A stretch of DNA of 27,252 bases, from NCBI GenBank assembly GCA_022925895.1, contig JAKSYS010000758.1, positions 1 to 27,252 on the forward strand. Direction: 5' to 3'. This stretch comes from Fragilaria crotonensis (taxonomy: Eukaryota; Bacillariophyta; Fragilariophyceae; Fragilariales; Fragilariaceae). The number at the start of each line of letters is the position of its first letter. The stretch's first letter is position 1. The position numbers were made by a program, and so were the translations under genes. This document shows, piece by piece, positions 10,234 through 21,415 of this stretch. The notes under the pieces were generated by a model. It ran no database searches. It had not been told where the DNA came from and saw only the letters and a list, made by a program, of their open reading frames with translations.

Positions 10234-10879
10234 ATGACGCAGTCCAACAACGTATTCCTAACCAGCGAGAACCTTGCCTTCTCTCTGCCCCTCCTCACTG
10301 TATGCGGAGCCTATGTAAGACTAAGACACAGATCAGAGTCGACATGTTGTGGTCAGTCATTGTTGCCGTCATTTATACCCACACTCTCTCCTCACCGCTG
10401 ATTTGTTTCTTCGATCATCTCCTTTTCATGCCTTTCTCTCTGCAGGCGTACTTCAATTACATTCCCCTATACATAGGAGGGCCAATCTTGGTCGGTGTGG
10501 GGCTTGTGTTCTTGGTAAAGTCTCAAATGAAGGCCCGTAAGTGAGCGGGACGAAGCGACCCGTGACAAATGGGACAATACATCCATCACATCTGACACCT
10601 GTTCTCTGTATTCCAGTCAAGAACAAGAAGTTGCAAAATTTGGATGAAGATTTTATCAAGGATTTGGCTGGTGACACTGAGGAGGAAGCCAAGGCCAAGC
10701 AAGAGGCAGAAGCGGCCAAGGCGCGCAAGGCCAAAGCCAAGCTGGAACAGCGTTTGGCCATAGAGCAGAAGAAACTCAGGCAAATGAATGGGGAGAAAAA
10801 GAAGAAGAAGAAAAAAGGTGCGGATAATGACGATGAAGACGAGGCTTTGGAAATGTTTATCAAGAAAAAGACCAAGTAA
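10234..10879 (+). CDS. Small two-helix membrane protein with Lys-rich coiled-coil tail; three exons
   Basis: I do not recognise a family. Exons 10234-10314, 10446-10536 and 10617-10879 give a 144-aa protein. The ATG at 10234 is chosen for its ACC context and because splicing from it keeps one frame throughout. Residues about 12-27 (LAFSLPLLTVCGAY) and 33-51 (PLYIGGPILVGVGLVFLV) are hydrophobic segments. From residue about 58 the protein is a charged helical tail: an Ala/Glu/Lys coiled coil (about 75-112), a run of seven lysines, then an acidic patch and a KKKTK end. The tail is probably cytosolic by the positive-inside rule. The introns (GTAAGA...CTGCAG and GTAAGT...TTCCAG) are canonical. No frame break is seen. 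Splice structure is well supported; function unknown. Confidence 0.8.
10315..10445 (+). other. Intron 1 of the small membrane protein gene
   Basis: 131 bp, phase 0, GTAAGA donor and CTCTGCAG acceptor behind a T/C-rich tract; joins CGAY to AYFNYIP between the two hydrophobic segments. Confidence 0.8.
10537..10616 (+). other. Intron 2 of the small membrane protein gene
   Basis: 80 bp, GTAAGT donor and ATTCCAG acceptor with a CTGAC branch-like motif; the split codon C|TC gives Leu, joining QMKA to LKNKK. Confidence 0.8.
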
Positions 10880-11027
10880 TAGGGAAACAGCAGAGGCTAG
10901 GCACTGCCATCTTGACTAGCGCGCAAAGGATTGCATAGTATTGCATAGTTCGATGTTTAGAAGTTCGTTCGATCGGAATTACCACTACAGTATACCATAC
11001 ATACTCCATCCAAGAAAGTGTGATAAG

Positions 11028-11719
11028 CTACAGTTCTCCACATTCTGTAATCCTCAATGGTATTCTCGGTTTTTGATTTGACACTGGCACTGCCTCACAC
11101 TTGCGGACAGTGAGCATAGACTCGGCATCCAAAACGCGCCCAAAGACTACATGCACCCCATCCAACCAGTCCGCTTTGGCCAATGTAATAAAGAACTGCA
11201 AGCGTTTGTATCCTTTCCCGAGTTCGCCATGCTCAACATTCCAGGTTGATCGTGACGGTGAAGAAAGTTTTCATCAGGAAACGATGTTCCGTAGATGCTG
11301 TTTTGGCCAGTGCCATCGCCCTTGACGAAGTCACCACCCTGAATCATAAAGTCCTTAATGACTCGATGAAATGTGGCCCCTTTGTATCCCGTCGGTTGTT
11401 CATTCACCAGAAATTCACCTGTACAGAGCTGACGAAAGTTCTCGCACGTTTTGGGGCACTAGGCGGACAAGAAGGAAAAAGACGAAGGAAGCAAAGCATC
11501 GCGTGTGAGGTCAATATCATTCAAACAGTAGACGCCGATTCCTGTCTGTTTCCTGCTTTCAACTTACATCTTGAGCAAAGAGTTCCAACTTGATTCGTCC
11601 CAAAGGCGCCGCAGTATCACCTTCCCCAGGCTGATATCAAGGAAAACAACCGCATTGCCTTTATTGATAGCTTCCATCACTTCAGGATCTGGACCGACCA
11701 CCACGTCAACGTCGTTCAT
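11028..11719 (-). CDS. PPIH: Cyclophilin-type peptidyl-prolyl isomerase, PPIH (spliceosomal) class; two frame breaks
   Basis: Cyclophilin fold that isomerises X-Pro bonds; the PPIH subgroup binds the U4/U6 snRNP proteins. ATG at 11719, stop at 11028, one intron; about 194 aa if two lost bases are allowed for. Visible motifs: [56 protein letters not shown] (with active-site Arg and Phe), [25 protein letters not shown], and after the second break QFFIT and [14 protein letters not shown]. The CTGEF and DGTGxxSIY features and length fit PPIH better than cytosolic CypA. The frame slips at 11624-11627 (GGGG) and about 11196-11200 (TGCAG, where homologs read C-Q-F-F-I-T); each is repaired by one added base. 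Everything around them is highly conserved, so I read this as a functional gene with sequence errors. Confidence 0.9.
11459..11567 (-). other. PPIH intron
   Basis: 109 bp, GTAAGT donor at 11567 and GCCTAG acceptor ending at 11459 behind a pyrimidine-rich tract. Splicing joins LFAQD to CPKTCENF with the correct cyclophilin spacing. Confidence 0.85.
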
Positions 11720-11865
11720 TGTTATCAAGCACCTTGCTAATGAAGCATTACATGTATGCCATCATGGTGAGAAAGCTTTTCCTCGGTGTACTGGTCGAGT
11801 ACTGACTCTACCGGTACAGTAGCTAGCAGTACCGGTATTTCCATTAGGTGTATTAGGTAGTACTG

Positions 11866-11894
11866 TACCAGGTACGACATACTTGTACCTGGTA
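11866..11894. repeat. Inverted repeat TACCAGGTAC / GTACCTGGTA
   Basis: Perfect 10-bp arms at 11866-11875 and 11885-11894 with a 9-bp loop. It shares its CCAGGTAC core with the palindrome at 9730-9753, suggesting a dispersed spacer motif. Confidence 0.85.
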
Positions 11895-12639
11895 CGACGT
11901 ACCCAATCTCCGTCCGATAGTCACCAATATGAGTCAACGCCAGTCACAGTCGAAGACGTTCCAGACCCAGTCCAGTCGTATATCGAGAGCTGATTGGAGC
12001 TGACGCAAATTGGTGTAATCGGATCTACATAGTCAGAGAGCTCGGGTCCAGCCGTATATTGTAGCAGGGGGTAGGGGTAGGTACAAGTAGTAGGTACGAC
12101 AGTAAAAGAGGCAAAACCTTCAGGTGATACATTGTTGATTGTTGACCATGACATCGCATCATCCACACCAGCTCATAATGTGCAAATCCAATTGAGGTCA
12201 AAAGTGGCATACATGATGCTCATTTCATTGCTAAAGCAATGGCTGATGATTGGGATCCATCCAATGTTGGCCATTGAGCATGCACCCACAGATGCCAAGG
12301 TGTCACAAAAATGGTGGCTGCTTAGCTAATTCTTCCACATCTTCGTGTAGAGAGCAAAAGAGGTGGCATTCAGGGTGGCAGTAGAGAATTGCACCACAGT
12401 TCTGGCCTGGGCCAAGACCACTTTTTTAGCTCTCCCAAATCAACAATGGGAGCCGTTTGCTGGAACATCTAGCTTGCACTACTGCACTCCATGATGACCA
12501 ATTTGTGTTATCTGATGAGGTAAGAGTCTGCTTTCATGAGTGTCAAGATGTTGCTATTGACCATGAGGGTCAACTCTTTTTGACTAGCTACTAGAGGCCG
12601 CAGTTATATTCCTAGCACAAATTAAGTGACTGTAGGAAA

Positions 12640-12653
12640 AATATTGCAATATT
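12640..12653. repeat. Perfect 14-bp palindrome AATATTGCAATATT
   Basis: Short AT-rich perfect palindrome in the PPIH-cyclase spacer. Chance occurrence in AT-rich DNA is possible. Confidence 0.7.
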
Positions 12654-13488
12654 ATACACACAGCGTGTTTAAATTCAAATTTTTAAGACAGGTACGAGTA
12701 CTACAGAACTACAGTGCTAGCTAGAGTACTCGGAGTAGTACTGAGCGCACCATCATATGAAACAGTGAATCCAACAACTTGAGAACGTGTGCATCGCATG
12801 CAGTGATTTTCGAGTTACACTTTGATCATCAACACTGTCTACACTCTACACTCCGACTCCAGGGGGGTTCCGGAACTTTGACTAATGTCTCAGTACATTC
12901 TGCACAATTTTATTTCATGGTGAACAAGAATTCCCGGACCTCCAAGTTTGGGAATGTTCAGTCTTGTACTATACATATTCATACGCATGAAATGGATAAT
13001 CCAAAACAACGACGAGGATGTACATGTACCAAGTACAAGTACCAATACTTGTCGGGAATATACGGTAAATGACGATTAAGTCATTGAATGTCTCTTTGTA
13101 AAGGACGGTTTTGCCAATCTCTAAATAGTAGTACAGTCTACTCGAAGAAGTAACGGAGCTGTGTCTCTTTGATTGTGTCTTTTTGATAAATGATAATTTT
13201 AGCACACCGAGGTGCGTTTCCTGATGTCCGAGGTTTCAGCACGTATGCCTTGGAGTAGGTCTCTACTACTCTACTACACTGAGAAAGCGTAATCGGAACT
13301 TTTTGTTGTCCTTTTCAGATTCGCCCGAAAATTGGCGGTCACACCCACCTTGTTTACGCAGCAAATTGAACGCATAAAAGCACTTGCTGTGTCGGAAGGT
13401 ATTTGTACCTCGTCCTTAATCCTCTCCCAGAAGAGGATCCAGGACCGAGGACTTCCTGTCGGGACGCCGAAAAACACACAAGAACAAG

Positions 13489-16400
13489 ATGGACAACGAT
13501 GAATCGTTGAAATCCTCCAGCTCTCGAGTGGTGGATTCAAACCCTGAACGAGTTCGATCCCGCACGGTTCAGTCTATTCAATATCTTGCCACCCATGTTC
13601 CAATGTCGGTTCTAACGCGCCTAAGCGAGGAGACCAAGGCATGGGCAATTACCATGACACATTGCCACGGCGACGGCGAAGGATCGATTCACCACGCTCT
13701 AAACGACTGTACGACTGATGAATCAGATCTTCAGGATAATCAGGATGATCAGGACCATGACAGCGTCACAACCGAGGATACGCTTTCTGAGCTTTCTCGT
13801 GAATTCGACGACTCAGAGACTGATCTGACACAGAATAGTGGCATGGAACGAATGGCGCTTCACGAATCTCTTGCAACCGAGCCTGAAGTGGACGAGTTAC
13901 CTGCCTCTGCTAATTTGGAGAACCACGAGGTGATTTTTGACACCAGTGCGATTCCTCGGCGCAAAATGGTTCGCCGAGGGTCGATGGCTTCGATTGTGTC
14001 GTTCAGATTGTCAGATTTTCAAGGGATGCCTCACGCATCCAGAACTGATGCATCTCTCTTACTTGTTGATATCTCAGGATTTACTCGTCTCTCTACCGTG
14101 TTGGGCCCGGAAGCGCTCAGTAGGGCCATCAACGAATATTTTGAATTGATAGTGAATGAAGTCACGAATCATTCAGGGACATTTGCAATTTGCTGGGGAT
14201 TCGTTGCTTGCAACGTGGAGAGTGTCCACAAGCAAACCATACGCTGCGTGCCGATCACTAGAGTTGAGGGCTCTGATGAGCTGCGATGAATGTGTCACTG
14301 CAGCTGCGTTATGCGGTGCGGCTATTGTATCCAAATACAGTGAATATCCAATATGTGTCAGTGACACAGCCAAGCATAACGAAAGGGGAAAGGGACACAT
14401 GTTGAATGTACACTGTGGAATAAGCTTCGGCACACTTGTATCAGTGCACGTGGGGATGACACTTTTCGAAGGCAAAATATATTTCTGGGCTCATCAGTTG
14501 ATGCGATTGCGCTCGCAGCGACATTCGCCGAGATTGGGGAGGTTGCTGCTTGTCCCGCTTCGATTGAAATATTGTCGCGAACGTGCGTGCTATCTGATTC
14601 AATTTCTTCTTCTAAACAGAACACTCCTGCGGTCATTGCGAACCAGTCTATGACAATGTTTACGTTGACAGCACCGTTTTCCCCTGCCGTGAGTGATCCA
14701 TTGGCATTGAGAGTGGAAAGGTTTTTGAGTGGATGGGACACCGCGGCGTTGATTCATTACCGAACGCTGTTATCGTTGTATGTGCACCCGGTCGTGGCTG
14801 CAAACGATGCCGGTGATGGCAATGCGTCATATCCAGATGTTGCTGGGAACACCACGCTTGTTCAAACACGCCAGGTTGAAGAAGCAGAGCTCAGGAATGT
14901 GTTTGTTATGTTTATTGCACCACTTATATCAGTATCGATACCTGGAGATGACGAAAACGATTCACCGCTGTTTGATCTTCTCAATTCAATTATGAATCTT
15001 GCAACGAGAGAGTTAGCGCGCTTCGGTGGCCATTTGAGACAATTCGTTGTGGACGACAAAGGGTTAGTGCTGATTGCAACTTTTGGATTAAGGGGTTCGA
15101 ATTTCCAAAACATGGTGACGGAGCGAGTGCTTCCAACAGCAACAACAATTCAGAACTGCCTCCTTTCAGAATTTGATGTCAAAAGTCGAATCGGTGCCAC
15201 GATGGGCAACGCGTATTGTGGAGTTGTTGGTGGAATCATGCGACACGAATATGCGATATTGGGTCCTTCAGTCAATTTGGCGGCTCGTTTGATGGCATTG
15301 CCATCGAACCCTGGGTTACTGGTTGATGATGCAATCCGCCAATTAGCAGATAGATCGTACGGATTCAACGCCCTTTGTCCTGTCCAAGCCAAGGGATATT
15401 CGATGCCGGTCGCAATCTTTGAGCCTATCTCATCTGTGCAGAGACGTTGGGGTCGAAAGACTATTAACTTTGTTGGTCGAACCCGCGAGCTGGGAATGTT
15501 GACAAAACTGGGGTATCAGATTGCTACGTCGTCTGTAAAAACGCCTGCTAGGCTTGTCCTGGTCTCAGGTGTCGCTGGCCTAGGCAAAAGTACTTTCGTT
15601 CTACAAATGATCGACGAAATCCAGAGGACCCTTCGCACGAAAAGGAAGCGTGTTTTCGTTGCGAAGTGCGTGATTAGGGACAGCGACGCGAGGACTCCGT
15701 TCGGTGCTATTAGCTCAATTTTGATGGATGCTATAAAGGAAAGTGAAGGATATCAGATGGATGAATCGTCTGTCATGTCGAATGCAGGATCAATCAATTC
15801 GTGGGTCTCCAGTTGTGGAGTTTCTATATCGATGATGAGCACGTCAAAAGTTGGAGATCGAGTCTCTGCCCTGTGCAACGAGATTGGTGCCTCACCCGAG
15901 TTCGCTCAGCTTGTGGGTCAGCATCTGCTGAAGTTGAACCTGCGCATGATTGGCGGGAGTGACAAGCTGGAACATGAAAAGAAAGCTTCACTCGCAACGC
16001 AAATGGCTGACGTTATTCTGCGCTGCACAAGGAATGCTGACCTCTCTATTATTGCTCTCGACGACGTTCAATTCGCAGATGATATGTCGTTCGAAGTTGT
16101 CCAAAAGTTGTTCGAGAGTGGCTTAAATCTTATGATCGTTTGTGCGTCCCGCCCTCTCTCGGAGTACAAATTGGCTATGGATAATGGGTTCTGGGACCGA
16201 TTGAACAATGATTATGTCTTCACCGGAAGGTATCTGCCTGTCGTCTTGAACCCGCTTAACGAACCAGAAATGAGAAAGTTGATAGCGAGAACACTGGGGC
16301 TTCCAAACGAAGATGTCAGCGAACAGCTGTTGAAGTCCACCTTGGCCCAGACAGGAGGTATACCCCAAATGGCGTCGGTCTTGCTTGAGCATCTAAAACG

Positions 16401-18438
16401 AAACTATTCATCTGCTGTGGCCGGAGGTGTAGTTAATGATATGAAAGAATTTGGTGCGATTGCAGAGGTACGTGTTCCCTTGTGATCGACGTCAATCATT
16501 TTTGACCTCATATGCTCACGGTCAACTAACAAATTGACTGTTAGACAACGTCTGCAACGCCTCTCAATCAAATGATTCTGCAAGAGATTGATCGCTTTCG
16601 CGGTATAGCCCGAAAGGTGCTGAATTTAGCAGCCGTGATGGGATCTTCATTCGAGTTTTCAGAACTCATGGCAGTCATGTTTACACTTTTAGGGACAACG
16701 GCAGGCAAAGCGTCGGCAAATGCCGATGCATTGAGAATTGGTGCTCTGCGGGCACTATCCTCGGCAGCGAAAAAGGGAATTCTTTGCGTTGAGTGGAACG
16801 GGGGCGAGACTATTGACCACCCCCCTGCCTCATACTCAGGTTTGGTCGAATCAAACCTGCAGCAGCAATCCGATCCCATACCTGACGAACTAACATGTTG
16901 CTTCTCGCACGATATGTGGCGGTCATCGATCTTAGGCCTAATGCTCGACAGACGGAAGTCCGAGTTACACAGAGCAATAGCTCTCACTTTAGAAGGCACT
17001 GATCTCAACAACACCAAGGATTTTACATCCCGATTGCTCCTATTTGGCCATTGGAAGGCAAGTGGAGACTTCCTCGAGACTTCAAGAATTGCTCTTGAAA
17101 CCGGCAAGATGTTTGAGGACCTGGGATTGCACAAGCAGAATGTTGGGCTGTACCAAGAAGCCCTTGGTATGTGGGCCAGAGCAGTCGATTCAAAGGATGC
17201 AGCGGGCGGATTCTCTCCTGAAGTTCTCAACGTTATCTCAAGTGACCAGCTTGTGGCATGTGTTAAGATTTGTGTCGCTTTGGGCAAAGCATACCTTAAT
17301 CTGCACCTGGTGAACGATGCCGCCAAGGTTTACCAGGATGCTTTGGGAGTAAGTCAACCGTGTTTGGAATGCCTTATTTAAGACTCACTCCATCTGACAT
17401 CATGTTCTCGTGGAACAGTTGCTGGGAGCATCAAAGAGCGGCCGAAATATCACAGATCGTTCAATTGTCTTTCCGATATTCAGCGGGTTGTTCCTGTTGA
17501 TCAAGTTGGGGGCGATCAAACAGGACGAGACATGTTCCTATGAGCAAGGCTTAGTTGCCAAATTTGTTGACGAGACTCGATTGCATGGAGATCCCATTCA
17601 TTATGCTCGGGCCTTGGCTATGCAATCAGATATGTTCGCTCGGCAATGCGATTTCGAGAGCGCTCTTTCAACCCATGATCACCTCAAAGAGATCTATCAC
17701 CCTGATTGCCATTCGAGTGGAATCTGTCGTGAATATGGAAGTGACAGAGCTGCACAATGCCTCAGCCTGAGCGCAATTTGGTTGGTTGAAGTTGGCAGGA
17801 CAGAGGAGGCTCTTCGAACGTGTGATTCTGTTGTTTCAGAAATAATGCCGCTCATGGAACCATCGAATGTTCACAATTCATGCGTCATCTTATACCCTTT
17901 ACTCTGGGTACTGAAAGACAATGGAATGGCCTTGAAAGCTAAGCAAGTCTTCATGAAGTACGTCATTGACGCGTTTGACCTATATTTTGGGGAAGGGGCG
18001 ACCACGTTCAGTCTTAAATTATTCAATCCAATACTAATGCTTCTGGATCTCGACGAGAACCAAGATGCTGATGTTGCAAACCTGCAAGAATACCTTGAGT
18101 GGGCATTGTGTGAACAGAATTTACGTCTGGGAGAAACATTGAACAACGCCTTTTTGCCATTTGGGCGTCTGGCTGACAGCATCGGTGCCGAGATCTGCCT
18201 TTTGCTTGCCAAACGCCCCGGCATAGCTACAAATGACCAGGAAATGCTCATGAAGAATGGACTTCGGTTGAGTCGGGATGGAGTTGAATATTGCAGACTT
18301 GCGAAGGCCAACGCCAGTCTGCGTCGCGTCCTTCCCATCTTGACTGATCTGGAAAACATGGCACAGGATCGGAGAGTACTCGATGAAGGCGGGCTCGATC
18401 TGGGTTCTCCACACCGATGCGGCTCATTTGAGTGCTAA
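13489..18438 (+). CDS. Soluble adenylyl cyclase (ADCY10)-like protein; three exons, two or more frame breaks
   Basis: About 1,601 aa if three lost bases are allowed for, close to human sAC. Exons 13489-16467, 16545-17348, 17419-18438. An acidic low-complexity N-terminus is followed by cyclase domain C1: LLLVDISGFTRLS with metal-binding Asp194, then FAGDSLLATW with the second Asp, and IFLGSSVDAIALAA. Domain C2 starts about 14890 (FVVDDKGLVLIATFG, YCGVVGGIMRHEYAILGP, VNLAARLM), strikingly like the sAC C2 domain. Then FVGRTRELGML and a P-loop SGVAGLGKS near 15570-15595, a Walker-B-like ALDDVQFAD, and a long helical region probably of TPR type. sAC makes cAMP from ATP and is stimulated by bicarbonate and Ca2+. 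RRGS at 162-165 fits a PKA phosphorylation site. The frame breaks at 14176-14184 and 14452-14455 lie inside C1 and look like lost homopolymer bases. Confidence 0.9.
16468..16544 (+). other. Cyclase intron 1
   Basis: 77 bp, phase 0, GTACGT donor and CTGTTAG acceptor with CTAAC branch-like motif; contains stop codons in the exon frame, and splicing joins GAIAE to TTSATPLNQ. Confidence 0.85.
17349..17418 (+). other. Cyclase intron 2
   Basis: 70 bp, phase 0, GTAAGT donor and GAACAG acceptor with CTGAC branch-like motif; splicing joins YQDALG to LLGASKSG in the helical-repeat region. Confidence 0.85.
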
Positions 18439-19188
18439 GGCATCGTTTGATAGGTGAGATGCTGAACTCAAGCTAATTGCTCCACATGCTCGCCGACTCT
18501 ACAATTGTGAGCGCCCAAAGGTCGATATTTTCCTTAGATTATACCCCATACCTACTTGTTAGTACTTAGGACTCGTAGTACGAGGTGCGCTTCATTTCCT
18601 TCGCACATAGGCTTTGCATGCAGACGTGTACTCTAGCATCCAGTGATACTGCGAGGCAGGGATGCCTGTCCACTCCTAATCCGATAAAAGTGCAGGCTGA
18701 GTCATGATAAGGGGATCATAGTACTGTAGAGTTATAATCTTATCGTCTGACCTCCCATCCCGTACATCGTTCGGATTCGCAGCCTGGTGGGTGGGCGATG
18801 GTCAATCTACTTCAATTCTCGCGCATCGTTTTGTTATGAGACCCATTCTGAGGCCGTCTCTATTGACGTTTCCATGGGCACAAAAAGTGAAATGAGAACG
18901 ATGTGCACCTTCTCTATTATGGGTACTCCCTCCTGCTGTGTTTAGGAAATACTTCTGGAATACTCCACAGGTTCCTTGGACAAAACCATTTCGTTTCACC
19001 AAAACGTCATTGCATTTGGATTGCAATTTTGATATCATGTATCATGGAAGACCTATTTGCAGTTGTTTGTCTGAAAACTTTGTTAGACAGTTTTTGCACA
19101 TAGTACTGAACAAAATTAGGGAAGAATTAGTGAGAAGGTAAAAAATAAGATCATCACTTGACTTCTTTGGGAGATCAAATGTGGCTAT

Positions 19189-19251
19189 TGAAATGCAAAA
19201 TTTGTTCCTGCTAGATGCTAATGAAATGCACAATTTGTTCCTGGATGATAA
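19189..19251. repeat. Imperfect tandem duplication (33 + 30 bp)
   Basis: Two adjacent units starting TGAAATGCA(A/C)AATTTGTTCCTG, at 19189-19221 and 19222-19251; the second lacks three bases near its end. It lies in the degenerate AT-rich stretch. Confidence 0.85.
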
Positions 19252-20176
19252 TGACCGTTGCTGTGGATGAGTCCCATGTGATCACCATGCCACCATATAA
19301 GTTTAGAAGCATCATGCTGTCCAACAATTTGAATATCCAAATCAAATTGATCAGCTTTGTGCAGTGCCTCTCAAGTCCACGAATTGCAGGTGCATAAGGT
19401 GAACAGGGATGCCATTGGGGATGCAAGCAAGAGAGAAATCCATGACATTGATGACGGACAATTGGACCCCTCATAGCTGCTTTTTGAAATTCTATCAATG
19501 TCCTCACTATACGAAGCGGAGAAATGATGACAACAATGAAGAGGTAATCATTACTTGTATTAGTTCCTTCTTGAATCCTGCATTGACACCCCACCACAAG
19601 TTACTAACATGCTGAGCAAGGTGAAAGCAGATAACCTTTGTATGAATGATGCTTTTTGTCAGCCAGTAGTTCCCCAAAGATTAGTACTAGTGGCTTTTTT
19701 CAGAAGAAATTGTTTTTTTTGTATTTTGTGCAAAGAGAAGAAGGATACTGCATTCTACCACCAGAACAAAGGAGACAAGGTGCCCTATTTACAAAGTTTT
19801 GGGTCATTCTCCTAGGTTACAACACATTGACTCGTTGACCTTGGATCCGGCGCTCGAGGAGCGCGTTGGAAGTACAATGAAGCGAGCTAACGGCCACGGG
19901 ACTGAAGGGCTACAGGAGTAACGTGGGCAGACGTAGTGAAGAAAGGAGTGGACAAGGATAGCGAACACGAGTGTAGAGGGAATAAGAATGTTGGTTTGAG
20001 AGATCATTCCCTCAAAAGACTTCAGTTAGCGAAATGAGGCTTTAATTGATTTTCCTTAGTACTTGTACCAGACTACTTGTACTACGAGAGTGTCGGATTC
20101 CCGTAGACTACTACTAGTAGGATTACCAGATTAAATATGCATAACTTCCGTACAATCGGATTAGTTCTCCAGTATA

Positions 20177-20184
20177 TCCTACTG
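20177..20184. repeat. Left target-site duplication of the MITE
   Basis: TCCTACTG, identical to the copy at 20766-20773 on the other side of the element. Confidence 0.92.
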
Positions 20185-20765
20185 CAGGGATTGGAAAATA
20201 GTTATTACTGGTACCGGATACCAAATACCGATGGTATATACCCCCACCAAAACTGAGATTTTCCCACGGCCTGGTATCCGATAACTGAATTCATATCGGT
20301 ACTGGTTCTACCTACCAGGGTGCTTTCGAGTATACCAACCAGTAACCCGTACCCCTTGGTTATTATTTACCAAAGAAGGGCGTTGGTATCTCGAAAGGCG
20401 GTATTAAGACATTCCGACGTATATATGTACATTCAGCAATGCATTTTTAAACACATATGATGGTACATTCTTAATTTTAGCAGCAAATATCTAAGTAAAA
20501 GCCAGTTCCGTTAGACGTTACAGTACTGTAATGCACCCTACAGTATGTTGCAGTAGTACCGATACCTACCAGACTGGAATGAAAGATACCGGTCATTTAC
20601 CCACGCTCGAAATAAATGGGAAATATATTTTATACCAACCACTTGGACTTCGTATTATTGCGTAACTATCCGTTCGTTCAAATTCACGACGGGGTATACC
20701 AAATATTTACCAGACGCTCTCAATACTGAAATCCGAGTCCTGCAGTATTATTTTTCCAATCCCTG
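20185..20765. mobile_element. hAT-type non-autonomous transposon (MITE), 581 bp
   Basis: The ends are inverted: CAGGGATTGGAAAA at 20185 and its complement TTTTCCAATCCCTG ending at 20765, 14 bp identical and similar beyond. Both ends abut TCCTACTG (20177-20184 and 20766-20773), a perfect 8-bp target-site duplication. Termini beginning CAGGG with an 8-bp duplication are diagnostic of the hAT superfamily. No open frame of transposase size is inside, so it would need a transposase supplied from elsewhere. The interior is full of GGTATACC/TACCAACC-like words on both strands, typical of hAT subterminal transposase-binding repeats, and has a perfect palindrome TTACAGTACTGTAA at 20518-20531. The intact duplication suggests recent insertion. 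Confidence 0.92.
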
Positions 20766-20773
20766 TCCTACTG
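20766..20773. repeat. Right target-site duplication of the MITE
   Basis: TCCTACTG, identical to the copy at 20177-20184. Confidence 0.92.
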
Positions 20774-20794
20774 TACTCCTTTTAAATTTGCTTT

Positions 20795-20840
20795 GTGCGT
20801 GCGTGTGTGTGTGCGTGCGTGTGTGCGTGTGTGTATGTGT
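20795..20840. repeat. GT/GTGC microsatellite
   Basis: 46 bp of alternating purine-pyrimidine GT, GC and one AT step, about 20 bp right of the MITE. Such runs can adopt Z-DNA and are usually length-polymorphic. Apparent open frames through it are low-complexity artefacts. Confidence 0.95.
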
Positions 20841-21110
20841 TACGGAGTATGACCACTCTGGGGTACTGTTGCACTGTTACGTGGATTGCATGTACTACAG
20901 GTATACAGTACATAAATGGACGGTAATTTATGTTGAAACGACAGTGTGTTACGTTACTGAAGTACAATACTGTACGAATTCAAAGTTACTGGATGGAATA
21001 CTCATTGAATTTTTGCTGTAAAGCACAGGTTTCTGCTTCACAAATGCTACTGTTAAACACCAGTATGTATCATACTCCGATCAGTTGTGAGGAACCCACT
21101 ACCTGTACTT

Positions 21111-21132
21111 GTACAGTGCAGGAAGCCTATAA
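21111..21132. repeat. Left arm of a 22-bp inverted repeat
   Basis: Starts GTACAGTGCAGGAAGCC; its perfect reverse complement is at 21717-21738. The arms bracket 584 bp. No clear target-site duplication flanks them. Confidence 0.9.
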
Positions 21133-21185
21133 TCGACAAAAAAACTGGATTCTATTTCTCCTTGATTTGGGATTTTATTCAAAAT

Positions 21186-21238
21186 GTGAGCCGATAAGTG
21201 TGATGTTTGCGATTGCATTATGAAAGTTATCGGCTTAC
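21186..21238. repeat. Stem-loop: GTGAGCCGATAA / TTATCGGCTTAC
   Basis: 12-bp arms with one mismatch (21186-21197 and 21227-21238) around a 29-bp loop, inside the interval bracketed by the 22-bp inverted repeats. Confidence 0.8.
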
Positions 21239-21415
21239 AAATTTTCAGAATTTATTTTTCAAAGATTTATTGATGGCTGAAGATGTGACTTTTTTTCACG
21301 ACACTAACTTTTTATTGCATTTCTGGGCGATTTAGGATAAACTAAAATTTGGTTTGAGAATTTGAGAAACAAAATTTCTGGCATGGCACTTAGCGAAAGG
21401 TACTCTTCCTCAATT

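Larger units (their letters stand above)
11720..13488. other. Divergent intergenic region between PPIH and the cyclase gene
   Basis: 1.77 kb with no gene I can support. It carries the promoters of PPIH (leftward) and the cyclase (rightward). The 11780-11910 part is rich in GTAC motifs, including an inverted repeat. The middle (12230-12600) is less repetitive and has a short open stretch ending at about 12594 that I could not match to a family. A perfect palindrome AATATTGCAATATT lies at 12640-12653. Confidence 0.55.

Noticed and set aside
12450-12594. Short open stretch (RLLEHLACTTALHDDQFVL...) in the PPIH-cyclase spacer
   Set aside because: Only about 55 codons between stops, no start in context, no recognised family.
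20782-21021. Open frames through the GT-rich microsatellite (His-Thr-Ala or Cys-Val repeats)
   Set aside because: Low-complexity translation of a simple repeat; no gene evidence.
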